From NCBI GenBank assembly GCA_007123265.1, contig SKLK01000078.1, positions 1 through 33,389 on the forward strand: a stretch of DNA of 33,389 nt, in the 5' to 3' direction. The notes beneath the pieces were generated by a model. The model worked only from the letters and a program-made list of their open reading frames with translations. It ran no database searches and had not been told where the DNA came from. Of the stretch, positions 9,852 to 17,702 are shown in pieces (the first letter of the stretch is position 1; every line of letters starts with the position of its first letter). A program made the position numbers and the translations under genes. Source of the DNA: Kiritimatiellia bacterium. Lineage in GTDB: Bacteria > Verrucomicrobiota > Kiritimatiellia > SLAD01.

Positions 9852-11318
9852 ATGGGAAAGCCAACTGGATTCAAAGAATTTACACGTGAATTGCCGAAGA
9901 AGCGGGCACCGCAAGACCGGGTTAAGGATTACAAGGAATTCTACCTGCCTTTCCCGGAGGAAAAGATCCGCAACCAGGCGGCCCGCTGCATGGATTGCGG
10001 GGTACCCACCTGTCATGCCGGTTGTCCGCTGGGCAACTTGATCCCGGACTGGAATGATCTCGTTTATAACAATCTGTGGAAAGACGCGATTCATCGCCTG
10101 CACGCTACCAATAACTTCCCGGAATTTACCGGTCGACTATGCCCTGCCCCGTGCGAAGAGGCCTGCGTACTTTCAATCAATGAGCCGGCCGTAACCATCG
10201 AGGAAATCGAAAAGCAGATCATCGAGCGGGCCTTCAACGAGGGCTGGGTGCTGCCGGTGCGTCCGGAAACACGCACGATGAAGAAGATCGCCGTGATCGG
10301 CTCCGGTCCAGCGGGCTTGGCGGCCGCCCAACAACTCAACCGTGCCGGCCACTTTGTCACGGTCTATGAGCGGGACGCGAAGGTGGGTGGTCTGCTGCGG
10401 TACGGCATACCCGACTTCAAGATGGAGAAATGGGTCATCGATCGTCGGATTCACCTAATGGAGGCAGAGGGTATCACGTTTCGCACCGATGCCCGGCTGG
10501 GCGACAATGTGCCTTTTGACGACCTGAAAGCGTACGACGCCATCGTGCTATGCATCGGCGCCACCGTGGGCCGGGATTTGCCCGTCGAAGGACGTGACCT
10601 GGAAGGCATTGTGCCGGCGATGAAATTTCTGGCCCGCCAGAACCGTGTCGTCGGCGGTGAACCGCTTGAGGACAACGAGATTCTGAACGCCAAGGGCAAG
10701 CATGTGATTGTGATTGGTGGCGGCGATACCGGCAGCGATTGCATCGGCACCTCGAATCGTCACGGCGCGGCATCGGTCACCAACTTCGAACTGTTGCCCA
10801 AGCCTCCGAAGGGCCGACCGGAGCAGCAACCCTGGCCCTACTGGCCCATGCGCTTGCGCACCAGCACCTCCCACGACGAAGGGGTGCACCGGGAATGGAG
10901 CATCAACACGAAGAAGTTTATTGGTGCCAACGGCCGGGTGGAGAAACTGATCACGACGCAGATCGAATTTGTCCCCGACCCCAACGGCGGTCGGCCGCAA
11001 ATCAAGGATGTGCCAGGGACAGAGCGGGAGTGGCCTGCAGACCTCGTCCTCCTGGCACTGGGCTTTACCGGTCCTGAGCCAGGCGGTTTGATCGAACACT
11101 TGGGTGTGGCCTTGGACGAGCGCGGCAATATCCGCACCGATGGACAGTACGCGACCAATGTCCCTCATGTTTTCGCTGCGGGCGACGGGCGACGCGGTCA
11201 GTCGCTGATCGTCTGGGCCATCTCAGAGGGTCGCGAAGCTGCTCGCGCCGTCGACCTGGCCTTGATGGGCCGTACCGAACTGCCCACCAAAGGTGACGGC
11301 GACCTGCCCCGCGCTTAA
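9852..11318 (+). CDS. gltD: Glutamate synthase (NADPH) small subunit
   Basis: This 488-residue flavoprotein passes electrons from NADPH through FAD and 4Fe-4S centres to GltB. The N-terminal cysteine sets [17 protein letters not shown] and CPAPCEEAC (residues about 47-110) bind the Fe-S clusters. [13 protein letters not shown] is the FAD-binding Rossmann motif and [17 protein letters not shown] the NADPH-binding one. The C-terminal [23 protein letters not shown] stretch completes the FAD site. Length is typical for GltD (about 470-490). Its start overlaps the AAGGAG ribosome site just after the gltB stop. No convincing terminator follows; the downstream gene-free zone carries repeats instead. 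Confidence 0.98.
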   Translation: MGKPTGFKEFTRELPKKRAPQDRVKDYKEFYLPFPEEKIRNQAARCMDCGVPTCHAGCPLGNLIPDWNDLVYNNLWKDAIHRLHATNNFPEFTGRLCPAPCEEACVLSINEPAVTIEEIEKQIIERAFNEGWVLPVRPETRTMKKIAVIGSGPAGLAAAQQLNRAGHFVTVYERDAKVGGLLRYGIPDFKMEKWVIDRRIHLMEAEGITFRTDARLGDNVPFDDLKAYDAIVLCIGATVGRDLPVEGRDLEGIVPAMKFLARQNRVVGGEPLEDNEILNAKGKHVIVIGGGDTGSDCIGTSNRHGAASVTNFELLPKPPKGRPEQQPWPYWPMRLRTSTSHDEGVHREWSINTKKFIGANGRVEKLITTQIEFVPDPNGGRPQIKDVPGTEREWPADLVLLALGFTGPEPGGLIEHLGVALDERGNIRTDGQYATNVPHVFAAGDGRRGQSLIVWAISEGREAARAVDLALMGRTELPTKGDGDLPRA

Positions 11319-11360
11319 GCGATGGGGGCATCAACTGGCATTATCAGGTTTTCGGCTCAG

Positions 11361-11540
11361 CCGGAGGATTCGCCCGTCGCGTGAAAAAACCGGTGGGGCG
11401 AGGTGTCCCGCCGAGCCGCGAGGGAACCCGTATAGGAAGTCCAAAGCGGCGCGCAGCGCCGCAGTCCATAAGGAACGTGTTCAGCGACTTTGGAGTGCGC
11501 CGCTGGGCGGCGCTTTGGATGATGGCCAGACACGTTCCAT
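11361..11540. repeat. Mosaic intergenic repeat, left copy, with nested inverted repeats
   Basis: Positions 11361-11498 align with 14381-14518 on the far side of the TonB-receptor gene: a CCGGAGGATT-type start, a GGGCGAGG..TCCC core, GAGCCGCGAGGG, AAGTCCAAAG.GGCGC.CAGCGCCGCAGTCC and GGAACGTGTTCAGCGAC. Inside it, GGAACGTGT (11472-11480) is inverted at 11530-11538, and TCCAAAGC (11440-11447) at 11512-11519, with small GC hairpins between. ORFs crossing this region have no recognisable product. It looks like a dispersed, structure-forming repeat; no transposase is present. Confidence 0.75.
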
Positions 11541-11806
11541 TGCAGCAAACGTATCATCGGATCAGCAAGCGATGTCTTACTGGGTGTAGGCGGAGCTCCG
11601 CGACGCTGCGGAGGAAACGTAGAAACATGTTCGGAACTTGCTCGATTCCCGGTCACGGCGTGGCGCGAGCGCCAGCCCTACAGATAGCAACCGGGTCTTG
11701 AGTGGGCCATCACTCCTGTCACGCCCTAGGCCCAGCGAAAGCGAAGGCACCGGGCGGAAGCACGGGCGCATATTCGGAAATTGCTCGGTCCATTATTTCG
11801 GCTCAT

Positions 11807-11950
11807 CCGGAGGATTCGCCCTACCGTCGCATGACGGGATCGGTAGAGCGAGAAGCACAGACCATCGCGCGACCGCTTCGGCCAGCGCCACTCCATGTGC
11901 ATGCTGCAGACAGCTACTACTCATTCGCCGGACAGAGAGGTCCGGCCTAC
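11807..11950. repeat. Mosaic intergenic repeat, second left copy with conserved hairpin
   Basis: The segment repeats the CCGGAGGATTCGCCCTACCG start of the family and then the CGCGCGACCGCTTCGGCC block also seen at 14560-14580. It ends with a perfect hairpin, GCCGGAC (11927-11933), six-base loop, GTCCGGC (11940-11946). The same hairpin, with a slightly different loop, occurs at 14610-14629. Together with the left copy it fills most of the 750-bp gene-free zone between gltD and the TonB receptor. Confidence 0.7.
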
Positions 11951-11985
11951 AGCCACCTACAAGATATTATTTGCAAACTATTTGA

Positions 11986-12013
11986 TTGACATATAAATCA
12001 TCTGATCTATTTA
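11986..12013 (+). promoter_or_regulatory. Candidate promoter of the TonB-dependent receptor
   Basis: A perfect TTGACA -35 box (11986-11991), 16-nt spacer and TATTTA (12008-12013) lie about 57 nt before the receptor start in a locally A/T-rich stretch. The surrounding TTTGATTGACATATAAATCA is A/T-rich like metal-regulator operators, but it is not a clear Fur box. Confidence 0.45.
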
Positions 12014-12070
12014 TGTTCGCCAATGCGCCGTCAGGGGTGATGGCGGGAACCGATAACGGGAGTTAATTGA

Positions 12071-14152
12071 ATGAAGGTGAAGGACATGAAGTTACGTATA
12101 GGGATGTTAGGTTGGGCGGTTGCAATGATGGGGATGTCCCCTGCCCTGCGAGCGGAGGAGCCAGCGGCTGCAGCAATGAAGCTGGGCACGGTAACGGTGT
12201 TGGGTAAACAGCAGGCGACGGAGCTGCTACCGGGTTCGGTGTCGCTGGTTAGCGAGGACATGATTGATCAAATACAGCCTCGTTCCACGGAGGATGTGCT
12301 GCGGCGAGTGCCCGGCATCTTTGTTAAAGGCGAAGAGGAAAGCGCAGTAGTCGTGAATATCGGCGTACGCGGGCTGCCAGCTGGTGATTACAAGACGCTG
12401 GTCTTGGAAGATGGTGTGCCGATTCAGCCCGGCATCTTTGTCGGCAACGCGCGCTACTATAATCCGCGCATTCAACGTATGGGCGGCGTGGAGGTACTGA
12501 AGGGCGCAGCGTCGTTGCGATATGGCCCGAACACCATCGGCGGCGTGATCAACTACCAAACCAAGGTTCCGGATGATGGCGTCGCCATCAGCGGAAGAAT
12601 CGGATCCTGGAACACTTACGAGTCCACCGTCGAGATCGGCGGCCGTACGCCCGCCGAGGACGCTTACTTTGGCGTGATCGCCACGTGGGCCGAAAGCGAT
12701 GGGTTCATGGACAAAGGCTACGAGATGACGGATGTGATGGTCAAAACCGGCACGGCGATCGGTGAAAACCAGTTTGTGGGCGTGAAGTTCTTGTACTACG
12801 AGAATGACGCCAACATCTCCTACCGCGGACTCTTCCCGGATGCCTACCGGGCGGGCGCTCAGTTTAATCCCGCCCCTGATGATTGGTATCTAACCACGCG
12901 CAAGGCCTTCGATATCAACCACGAATGGCAAGTTACGCCGGATCTGTCGATACAAACACTGGCGTATTGGAGTCAAATGAACCGCGATTACTGGCGCTTT
13001 CAACTGGACGCCGAGAATCCCACCACCGTCAATGCCGATGGATTCCGGGTCTGGAATTACAGCGATGAGGTGCAGGGGAATAATCGAACATTCGATCGCT
13101 ACGGCCTGGACTCGCGCCTGACCTTTAATCACGCAACTTTCGGGATCGGCAACGAGACCGAATTCGGCCTGCGGGTGATGCGGGAGGAAATGCTGGATGA
13201 GACGATCCGGGCGGACCGGGACACGCCACGGAATCCGAATCAAACGCTCCTGCGCAATCGACTGGACTCCGCCGACAGCTTGGCCGTGTTTGCTCAAAAC
13301 CGCTTCGACGTGACCGACCGCTTTTCGGTTACGGGGGGCCTACGCGTGGAGGTGTATGAACAGAAACGCGATGATCTTCGGAGCGCCGCTTCCGCTGACC
13401 GATTCACCAACACCGAGTGGATGCCGGGCCTTGGGGCGACGTACACGTTCACGCCCTTGGCGCAGGTGTTCGGCAGTGTGTACCGCGCCTTTGCGCCACC
13501 GCTAGTGGGCAGCGTGGTCGGCGTGGACACCCCGCCGACCGACGCAGAGACATCCGTAAACATTGAGTTGGGACTGCGTGGCGTCAACGGCCGGTTCACT
13601 TATGAGGTGACGGCGTTCCAGATGGATTTCGCCAACCAAGTTGATCCGGGCGTGTCCGGAATCCGAAACCCGAATGAGGGTAGCGCACTGATCCAAGGAC
13701 TGGAAGGCGCGGTGGGGTATGCTTTCGATAATGGGTTCCGGGTGGACGGCAACGTGACGTGGATCCCAACAGCGGAATTCGGTGAAGATCGCCCCGGGGA
13801 CGCGCTGAAGGGCAATCGCCTGCCCTACTCCCCCGAGTGGATGGCCAATCTTTCGCTGGGCTATCAATCCGGTCGCCTCGAAACGGCCTTGCTGTTGAAT
13901 GTGGTCGGTCAGGCGTATGGCGACGGAATGAATGTGCGGGACCTCACCACTGAGGAGACGGGGACGTGGGGCGGCTCGATGTCCAGTTACTACACGCTGG
14001 ATTTAACCGGTCGCTATGCCGTTAACCCAAATCTGAGCGTTTTTGGCGCAGTCAAAAACTTGACGGACGAGCTGTATATTGCTGGCCTGCGACAAGGCAT
14101 CTATGTCGGGCCCGAACGTAGTTTCGAGTTCGGCGCAAAATATACGTTCTAA
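12071..14152 (+). CDS. TonB-dependent outer-membrane receptor (FecA-like)
   Basis: The 693-residue protein has a signal peptide ending near ALRA-EEP, a probable TonB box (KLGTVTVLGK), a plug domain at about residues 50-165 and a 22-strand barrel ending in FGAKYTF with terminal Phe. The plug contains RVPGIFVKG, VRGLPAGDYKTLVLEDGVPI and MGGVEVLKGAASLRYGPNTI, typical of siderophore and ferric-citrate receptors. The PNTIGGVINYQT ending and the later YRGLF segment most resemble FecA. It would import a chelated metal or other large ligand using TonB-ExbBD energy. A GGGAG site lies 9 nt before the ATG. The gene stands alone, flanked both sides by related repeats, with no regulator or ABC transporter nearby. 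The ligand cannot be decided from sequence. Confidence 0.9.
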   Translation: MKVKDMKLRIGMLGWAVAMMGMSPALRAEEPAAAAMKLGTVTVLGKQQATELLPGSVSLVSEDMIDQIQPRSTEDVLRRVPGIFVKGEEESAVVVNIGVRGLPAGDYKTLVLEDGVPIQPGIFVGNARYYNPRIQRMGGVEVLKGAASLRYGPNTIGGVINYQTKVPDDGVAISGRIGSWNTYESTVEIGGRTPAEDAYFGVIATWAESDGFMDKGYEMTDVMVKTGTAIGENQFVGVKFLYYENDANISYRGLFPDAYRAGAQFNPAPDDWYLTTRKAFDINHEWQVTPDLSIQTLAYWSQMNRDYWRFQLDAENPTTVNADGFRVWNYSDEVQGNNRTFDRYGLDSRLTFNHATFGIGNETEFGLRVMREEMLDETIRADRDTPRNPNQTLLRNRLDSADSLAVFAQNRFDVTDRFSVTGGLRVEVYEQKRDDLRSAASADRFTNTEWMPGLGATYTFTPLAQVFGSVYRAFAPPLVGSVVGVDTPPTDAETSVNIELGLRGVNGRFTYEVTAFQMDFANQVDPGVSGIRNPNEGSALIQGLEGAVGYAFDNGFRVDGNVTWIPTAEFGEDRPGDALKGNRLPYSPEWMANLSLGYQSGRLETALLLNVVGQAYGDGMNVRDLTTEETGTWGGSMSSYYTLDLTGRYAVNPNLSVFGAVKNLTDELYIAGLRQGIYVGPERSFEFGAKYTF

Positions 14153-14326
14153 GCCAAGGCATTACGATTCAGAAGACCGGGTACGTGTATCCGATGAAGA
14201 GCTGCGAGTAAGAAGAAGGGAGGAGGGATTCTAGAAACTACGAAACAAACGAAAGTCGCGAAATCAGATGCCAGCCGGATCTATGCAACGTCGCCTCTCA
14301 GCACTTAAAATGCCCATAAACACACG

Positions 14327-14367
14327 TTCTCCGTCCCTAAACTATGCAATGAATTAGGGACGGAGAA
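14327..14367. terminator. Perfect 14-bp stem-loop downstream of the TonB receptor
   Basis: TTCTCCGTCCCTAA (14327-14340) and TTAGGGACGGAGAA (14354-14367) are exact inverted repeats around a 13-nt loop, 175 bp after the receptor stop. No T-run follows on the plus strand, so rho-independent termination is uncertain. It may instead protect the mRNA 3' end or belong to the repeat element beside it. Confidence 0.5.
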
Positions 14368-14380
14368 TCTGCTTCCTGTC

Positions 14381-14640
14381 CAGAGGATTTACCCTACCGT
14401 CACATGGCGGGTTCGGTCGGGCGAGGCGTCCCCCCGAGCCGCGAGGGCAAACGTATGGGAAGTCCAAAGTGGCGCACAGCGCCGCAGTCCAAAGGAACGT
14501 GTTCAGCGACTATGGAGTCACCCGCAACAACGCGATAGGCCGTAGCAGGCACGAACCAGCGCGCGACCGCTTCGGCCACCGCCACTCTACGCACGGCCAC
14601 CATCCATATGCCGGACACTGAGGTCCGGCCCAAAGCGACT
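14381..14640. repeat. Mosaic intergenic repeat, right copy
   Basis: Positions 14381-14518 match 11361-11498 at most positions and 14610-14629 repeats the GCCGGAC/GTCCGGC hairpin at 11927-11946. The block at 14521-14585 (CGCAACAACGCGATAGG and CGCGCGACCGCTTCGGCCACC) occurs again at 14839-14905. Modules are therefore shuffled and reused on both sides of the receptor gene. No coding sequence or transposase is evident in the 830-bp gap between 14153 and 14983. Confidence 0.75.
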
Positions 14641-14802
14641 TCCCAATCAAGAGAACTACGACTTAAAGAGTAAGTAGACCGGGTAAGCTGCCATGAACGC
14701 CCTACTGAAGCCCCGCAGGGCTGCAATGCGGTGGGCGAAGGGGGCAAATTCGGTCACGAATTTGAGCGCGGGGGACGGGTCAGATGCGGCCTAGCGCTAG
14801 GC

Positions 14803-14905
14803 GCGGGGGGCGGCGCTGGACTCGTGTCCGCGCCGCCCCCCCGCAACAACGCGATAGGTCGTAGCTGGCACGGACCAGCGCGCGACCCCTTCGGCCACCG
14901 CCCAT
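14803..14905. repeat. GC hairpin plus third copy of the CGATAGG module
   Basis: A G/C-rich inverted repeat (GCGGGGGGCGGCGC at 14803-14816 against GCGCCGCCCCCCCGC at 14830-14844, one unpaired base) is followed by a 65-bp near copy of 14521-14585. It sits 80 bp before glyS and could attenuate or insulate transcription. The function is unknown. Confidence 0.6.
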
Positions 14906-14983
14906 ACGCCCTTCCTTCCTCCCCCTCCCCGATTCATAGAAGTACTTGACCGCTTAGCACTTCCTTCGCACACTGCCCGCATT

Positions 14984-16381
14984 ATGAGTGACAATAAACC
15001 TACCCTGAACATGGAACAACTGGCCTCGCTGTGTAAACGGCGTGGCTTCATCTTTCAAAGCTCCGAATTATACGGCGGCATCAACGGATTTTGGGATTAC
15101 GGTCCCCTGGGCGTAGAGCTGAAACGAAACATCAAGGATGTTTGGTGGCAGGACGTGGTTCAGCGACGTGATGACGTGGTCGGACTGGATGCGTCGATAA
15201 TCATGCATCCGCGGATTTGGGAGGCGTCGGGCCATTTGGAAGGGTTTTCGGACCCGATGATTGACTGCAAAACCTGTAAAGGCCGTTTTCGTGCGGACCA
15301 ACTGGAAGGCACCGCATGTCCGCAAAAGCCCAGCAAACGCGTCGGCGCGTGTGGCGGCGAGCTGACCGAGCCGCGACAGTTCAACTTAATGTTCAAGACG
15401 TTCGTGGGCCCCGTCCAGGATGATTCCTCCACCGCTTATTTGCGACCGGAGACCGCACAAGGGATTTTTGCCCAGTTCGACAATGTTTTATCCGTGTCGC
15501 GCCAAAAAGTGCCGTTCGGGATTGCCCAAATCGGCAAGGCCTTCCGAAACGAGATCAATCCGCGCAATTACACGTTTCGTTCGCGCGAATTCGAGCAAAT
15601 GGAGCTGGAATTTTTCATCAAGCCCGGTACGGATGAAGAATGGCATACCTACTGGGTCAAGGCGCGGATGGATTGGTATACCCGGATCGGCATTGCCTCC
15701 GAACACTTGAGCCAATACGTTTATGGCCCAGACGAATTGGCCCATTACGCCAGCGCCTGTGTAGATATCATGTACGCGTTTCCTTTCGGCGTACAGGAAC
15801 TGGAAGGGGTAGCCGCACGCGGAAATTATGACTTGAGCCGACACAGTGAATTTAGCGGCAAAAAGCTGGAATATTTCGATCAGGAATCCAATGAACGCTT
15901 CATTCCGCATGTCGTGGAACCGTCGGCCGGTGTGGACCGGATTGCGTTGGCGGTGCTCTGCGAGGCCTACGCGCTGGAATGGATCCCGAAAGAAGGCACC
16001 GACGGCGAACGTCAACCGACTCGCGCGGGCGAAAAAGTGCCGGATGGATACGAGGAACGCACCGTTCTGCGGTTTGCCCCTTGCGTCGCCCCGATTAAAG
16101 CGGCGATCTTCCCGCTGTTGAAGAATCGACCGGAATTGGTCAAGGTCGCCCAGGATCTCTACAGCGAGCTGAAACAACATTATCCCGTGTTCTATGATCA
16201 AACCGGCGCGATTGGGCGACGCTACCGACGGCAAGACGAGGCCGGCACGCCGTTCGGGATCACCGTGGATTTTGAAACGCTCGACAACCAAACGGTTACC
16301 TGGCGGGACCGGGACACCATGAGCCAGGAACGTATCCCGATTGGCGAGGTGGCCATCCGCCTGGCAACAGCCCTTCAATGA
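14984..16381 (+). CDS. glyS: Glycine--tRNA ligase, single-chain (alpha2) type
   Basis: The 465-residue class II aminoacyl-tRNA synthetase charges tRNA-Gly. It is the eukaryote/archaea-like dimeric form rather than the alpha2-beta2 GlyQ/GlyS form. Visible features are the N-terminal KRRGFIFQSSELYGGINGFWDYGP stretch (written here as family start), a cysteine-bearing insertion (CKTCKGRFRADQL) near residue 90, motif 2 at FRNEINPRNYTFRSREFEQM (from Phe187), motif 3 at GVDRIALAVL (from Gly316) and a C-terminal anticodon-binding domain starting near LRFAPCVAPIKAAIFPL. Length is normal for the type. The next gene overlaps it by four bases (ATGA), so nicotinate phosphoribosyltransferase is translationally coupled. 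The long GC-hairpin leader upstream might affect expression; no T-box core was identified. Confidence 0.95.
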   Translation: MSDNKPTLNMEQLASLCKRRGFIFQSSELYGGINGFWDYGPLGVELKRNIKDVWWQDVVQRRDDVVGLDASIIMHPRIWEASGHLEGFSDPMIDCKTCKGRFRADQLEGTACPQKPSKRVGACGGELTEPRQFNLMFKTFVGPVQDDSSTAYLRPETAQGIFAQFDNVLSVSRQKVPFGIAQIGKAFRNEINPRNYTFRSREFEQMELEFFIKPGTDEEWHTYWVKARMDWYTRIGIASEHLSQYVYGPDELAHYASACVDIMYAFPFGVQELEGVAARGNYDLSRHSEFSGKKLEYFDQESNERFIPHVVEPSAGVDRIALAVLCEAYALEWIPKEGTDGERQPTRAGEKVPDGYEERTVLRFAPCVAPIKAAIFPLLKNRPELVKVAQDLYSELKQHYPVFYDQTGAIGRRYRRQDEAGTPFGITVDFETLDNQTVTWRDRDTMSQERIPIGEVAIRLATALQ

Positions 16382-17589
16382 AGCCCCGGGTTCCTCCGCA
16401 TGTGTTCGACCTGCCCGTGCATGAGTTGCGGCGGGGCTACCGGAGCGACACCTATTTCTGGCGCGGCAAGATCGCACTCGAGCGCGCGGGCTTGTGCCCG
16501 GAAATCCTGATGCAGGTCTTTCAAAAGGAGCAAGCGATTGTCGCGGGAATTGACGAAGCGCTGGCGATCCTGCGAGTCGCCAGTGGTCGCTACAGTGATT
16601 ACCCCGAAGCCTGCAATCTTTTCGATGAATTCATCGACCTGAAAAAGAAAGCCCGGGCAATCTACATGTCCGATCGCAACGAGTACGAGCGCATGATGCG
16701 GCGTAAGCTGGATTTGCACGAGGAACTTGAAGCGCTTTGGGAAGACGGCTATGCGAATCTCGAGATTGACGCCCTCTTTGATGGAGACGACTTGGCGCCG
16801 TGGGAGACCGCGCTGCATATTCGCGGCGATGCAGCTACCTTTACGCATCTCGAAAACATCTACTTGGGTGTGCTGGCCCGTCGCACCCGCGTCGCCACCA
16901 ATGTGCGTCGCGTGGTCGAGGTTGCGAACGGAAAGCGCGTGCTGTTCTTCCCGTCCCGGTATGATCATTGGGCGGTACAGGGCGGCGACGGCTATGCAGC
17001 ACAAATCGGCGGAGCGGACGGGGTGTCCACCGATGCCCAAGGCGAATGGTGGGGTGGCAAGGGCGCGGGCACCGTCCCGCACGCCTTGATTGCGGCGATG
17101 GGCGGCAACACCGTCGAAGCCGTCAAGATTTTGGGCGACGCCTACCCCCATGTGAACCTCGTCGCACTGGTTGACTTTGAGAATGACTGTGTCCAAACCG
17201 CCCTCGCCTGTGCCCAAGCGCTGGGCGACCGGCTGTGGGCCGTCCGGCTGGACACAGGCGAGAATATGGTCGATCGCTCGATTCAACCGTTGATGGGCCG
17301 TATGCGCCCGACCGGGGTCATTCCGGAACTCGCCCACAACGTGCGTCAAGCACTGGATCAGGCCGGATTCAAGCACATCCAAATCATCGTATCGGGAGGC
17401 TTCACCCCGGAACGAATCGCCGACTTCGAGGCGGCGCAAGCGCCCGTGGATGCGTATGGAGTCGGCAGCTATTTTCTCAGCGGTGGCCACCACTTCACGG
17501 CGGACGTCGTTGAAGTAAATGGCCGCCCTTGCGCGAAAGCCGGCCGTCGCCGCATCGACAATCCGCGGATGCAACGCGTCAACTATTGA
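16378..17589 (+). CDS. pncB: Nicotinate phosphoribosyltransferase
   Basis: The 403-residue enzyme should make nicotinate mononucleotide from nicotinate and PRPP in NAD salvage. It shows the archaeal/Thermoplasma-like branch of the NAPRTase family: an N-terminal LRRGYRSDTYFWRGKIALE, a segment YDHWAVQGGDGYAAQIGG, VSTDAQGEWWGGKGAGTVPH, the TIM-barrel RLDTGENM (PRPP site region) and VSGGFTPERI, then GVGSYF near the end. The ATG at 16378 overlaps the glyS stop (ATGA). It lacks the longer N-terminal domain of E. coli PncB but keeps the barrel motifs. Quinolinate phosphoribosyltransferase is less likely because of the QPRTase-unlike N terminus; the symbol pncB reflects function, not close orthology. 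Confidence 0.85.
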   Translation: MKPRVPPHVFDLPVHELRRGYRSDTYFWRGKIALERAGLCPEILMQVFQKEQAIVAGIDEALAILRVASGRYSDYPEACNLFDEFIDLKKKARAIYMSDRNEYERMMRRKLDLHEELEALWEDGYANLEIDALFDGDDLAPWETALHIRGDAATFTHLENIYLGVLARRTRVATNVRRVVEVANGKRVLFFPSRYDHWAVQGGDGYAAQIGGADGVSTDAQGEWWGGKGAGTVPHALIAAMGGNTVEAVKILGDAYPHVNLVALVDFENDCVQTALACAQALGDRLWAVRLDTGENMVDRSIQPLMGRMRPTGVIPELAHNVRQALDQAGFKHIQIIVSGGFTPERIADFEAAQAPVDAYGVGSYFLSGGHHFTADVVEVNGRPCAKAGRRRIDNPRMQRVNY

Positions 17590-17620
17590 TCATAGCGAGG
17601 CGGAGGGCTTTCGTGACCCC

Positions 17621-17637
17621 GACCTTCCAAGGTTTTT
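17621..17637 (+). terminator. Weak possible terminator after the NAPRTase gene
   Basis: ACCTT and AAGGT flank a two-base loop and run into six Ts. The stem is only five pairs and the loop too small to be ideal, so termination here is only a possibility. Confidence 0.25.
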
Positions 17638-17641
17638 TGCT

Positions 17642-17670
17642 TTGACCCCTGCACGGATCAGTACTAGCCT
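17642..17670 (+). promoter_or_regulatory. Candidate promoter of the IKL-repeat protein gene
   Basis: TTGACC at 17642-17647 lies 17 nt before TAGCCT at 17665-17670, with the start codon about 33 nt further on. The -35 box is good (5 of 6), the -10 poor, so this is tentative. Confidence 0.3.
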
Positions 17671-17702
17671 ATGACATCATCAATACGTATGGAGAACATG
17701 GC

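Noticed and set aside
11381-11989. Several overlapping ORFs of 90-115 codons between gltD and the TonB receptor
   Set aside because: They cross repeat modules, overlap each other in different frames, lack ribosome sites and resemble no family.
14803-14844. T-box riboswitch before glyS
   Set aside because: Only a GC hairpin is seen; no T-box core sequence, specifier loop or antiterminator could be recognised.
11361-14905. CRISPR array or insertion sequence
   Set aside because: Repeat modules are not regularly spaced with unique spacers and there is no cas gene, transposase or clear target-site duplication.
14400-14949. ORFs in the right repeat region before glyS
   Set aside because: They are GC-rich open frames over mosaic repeats without codon structure or conserved motifs.
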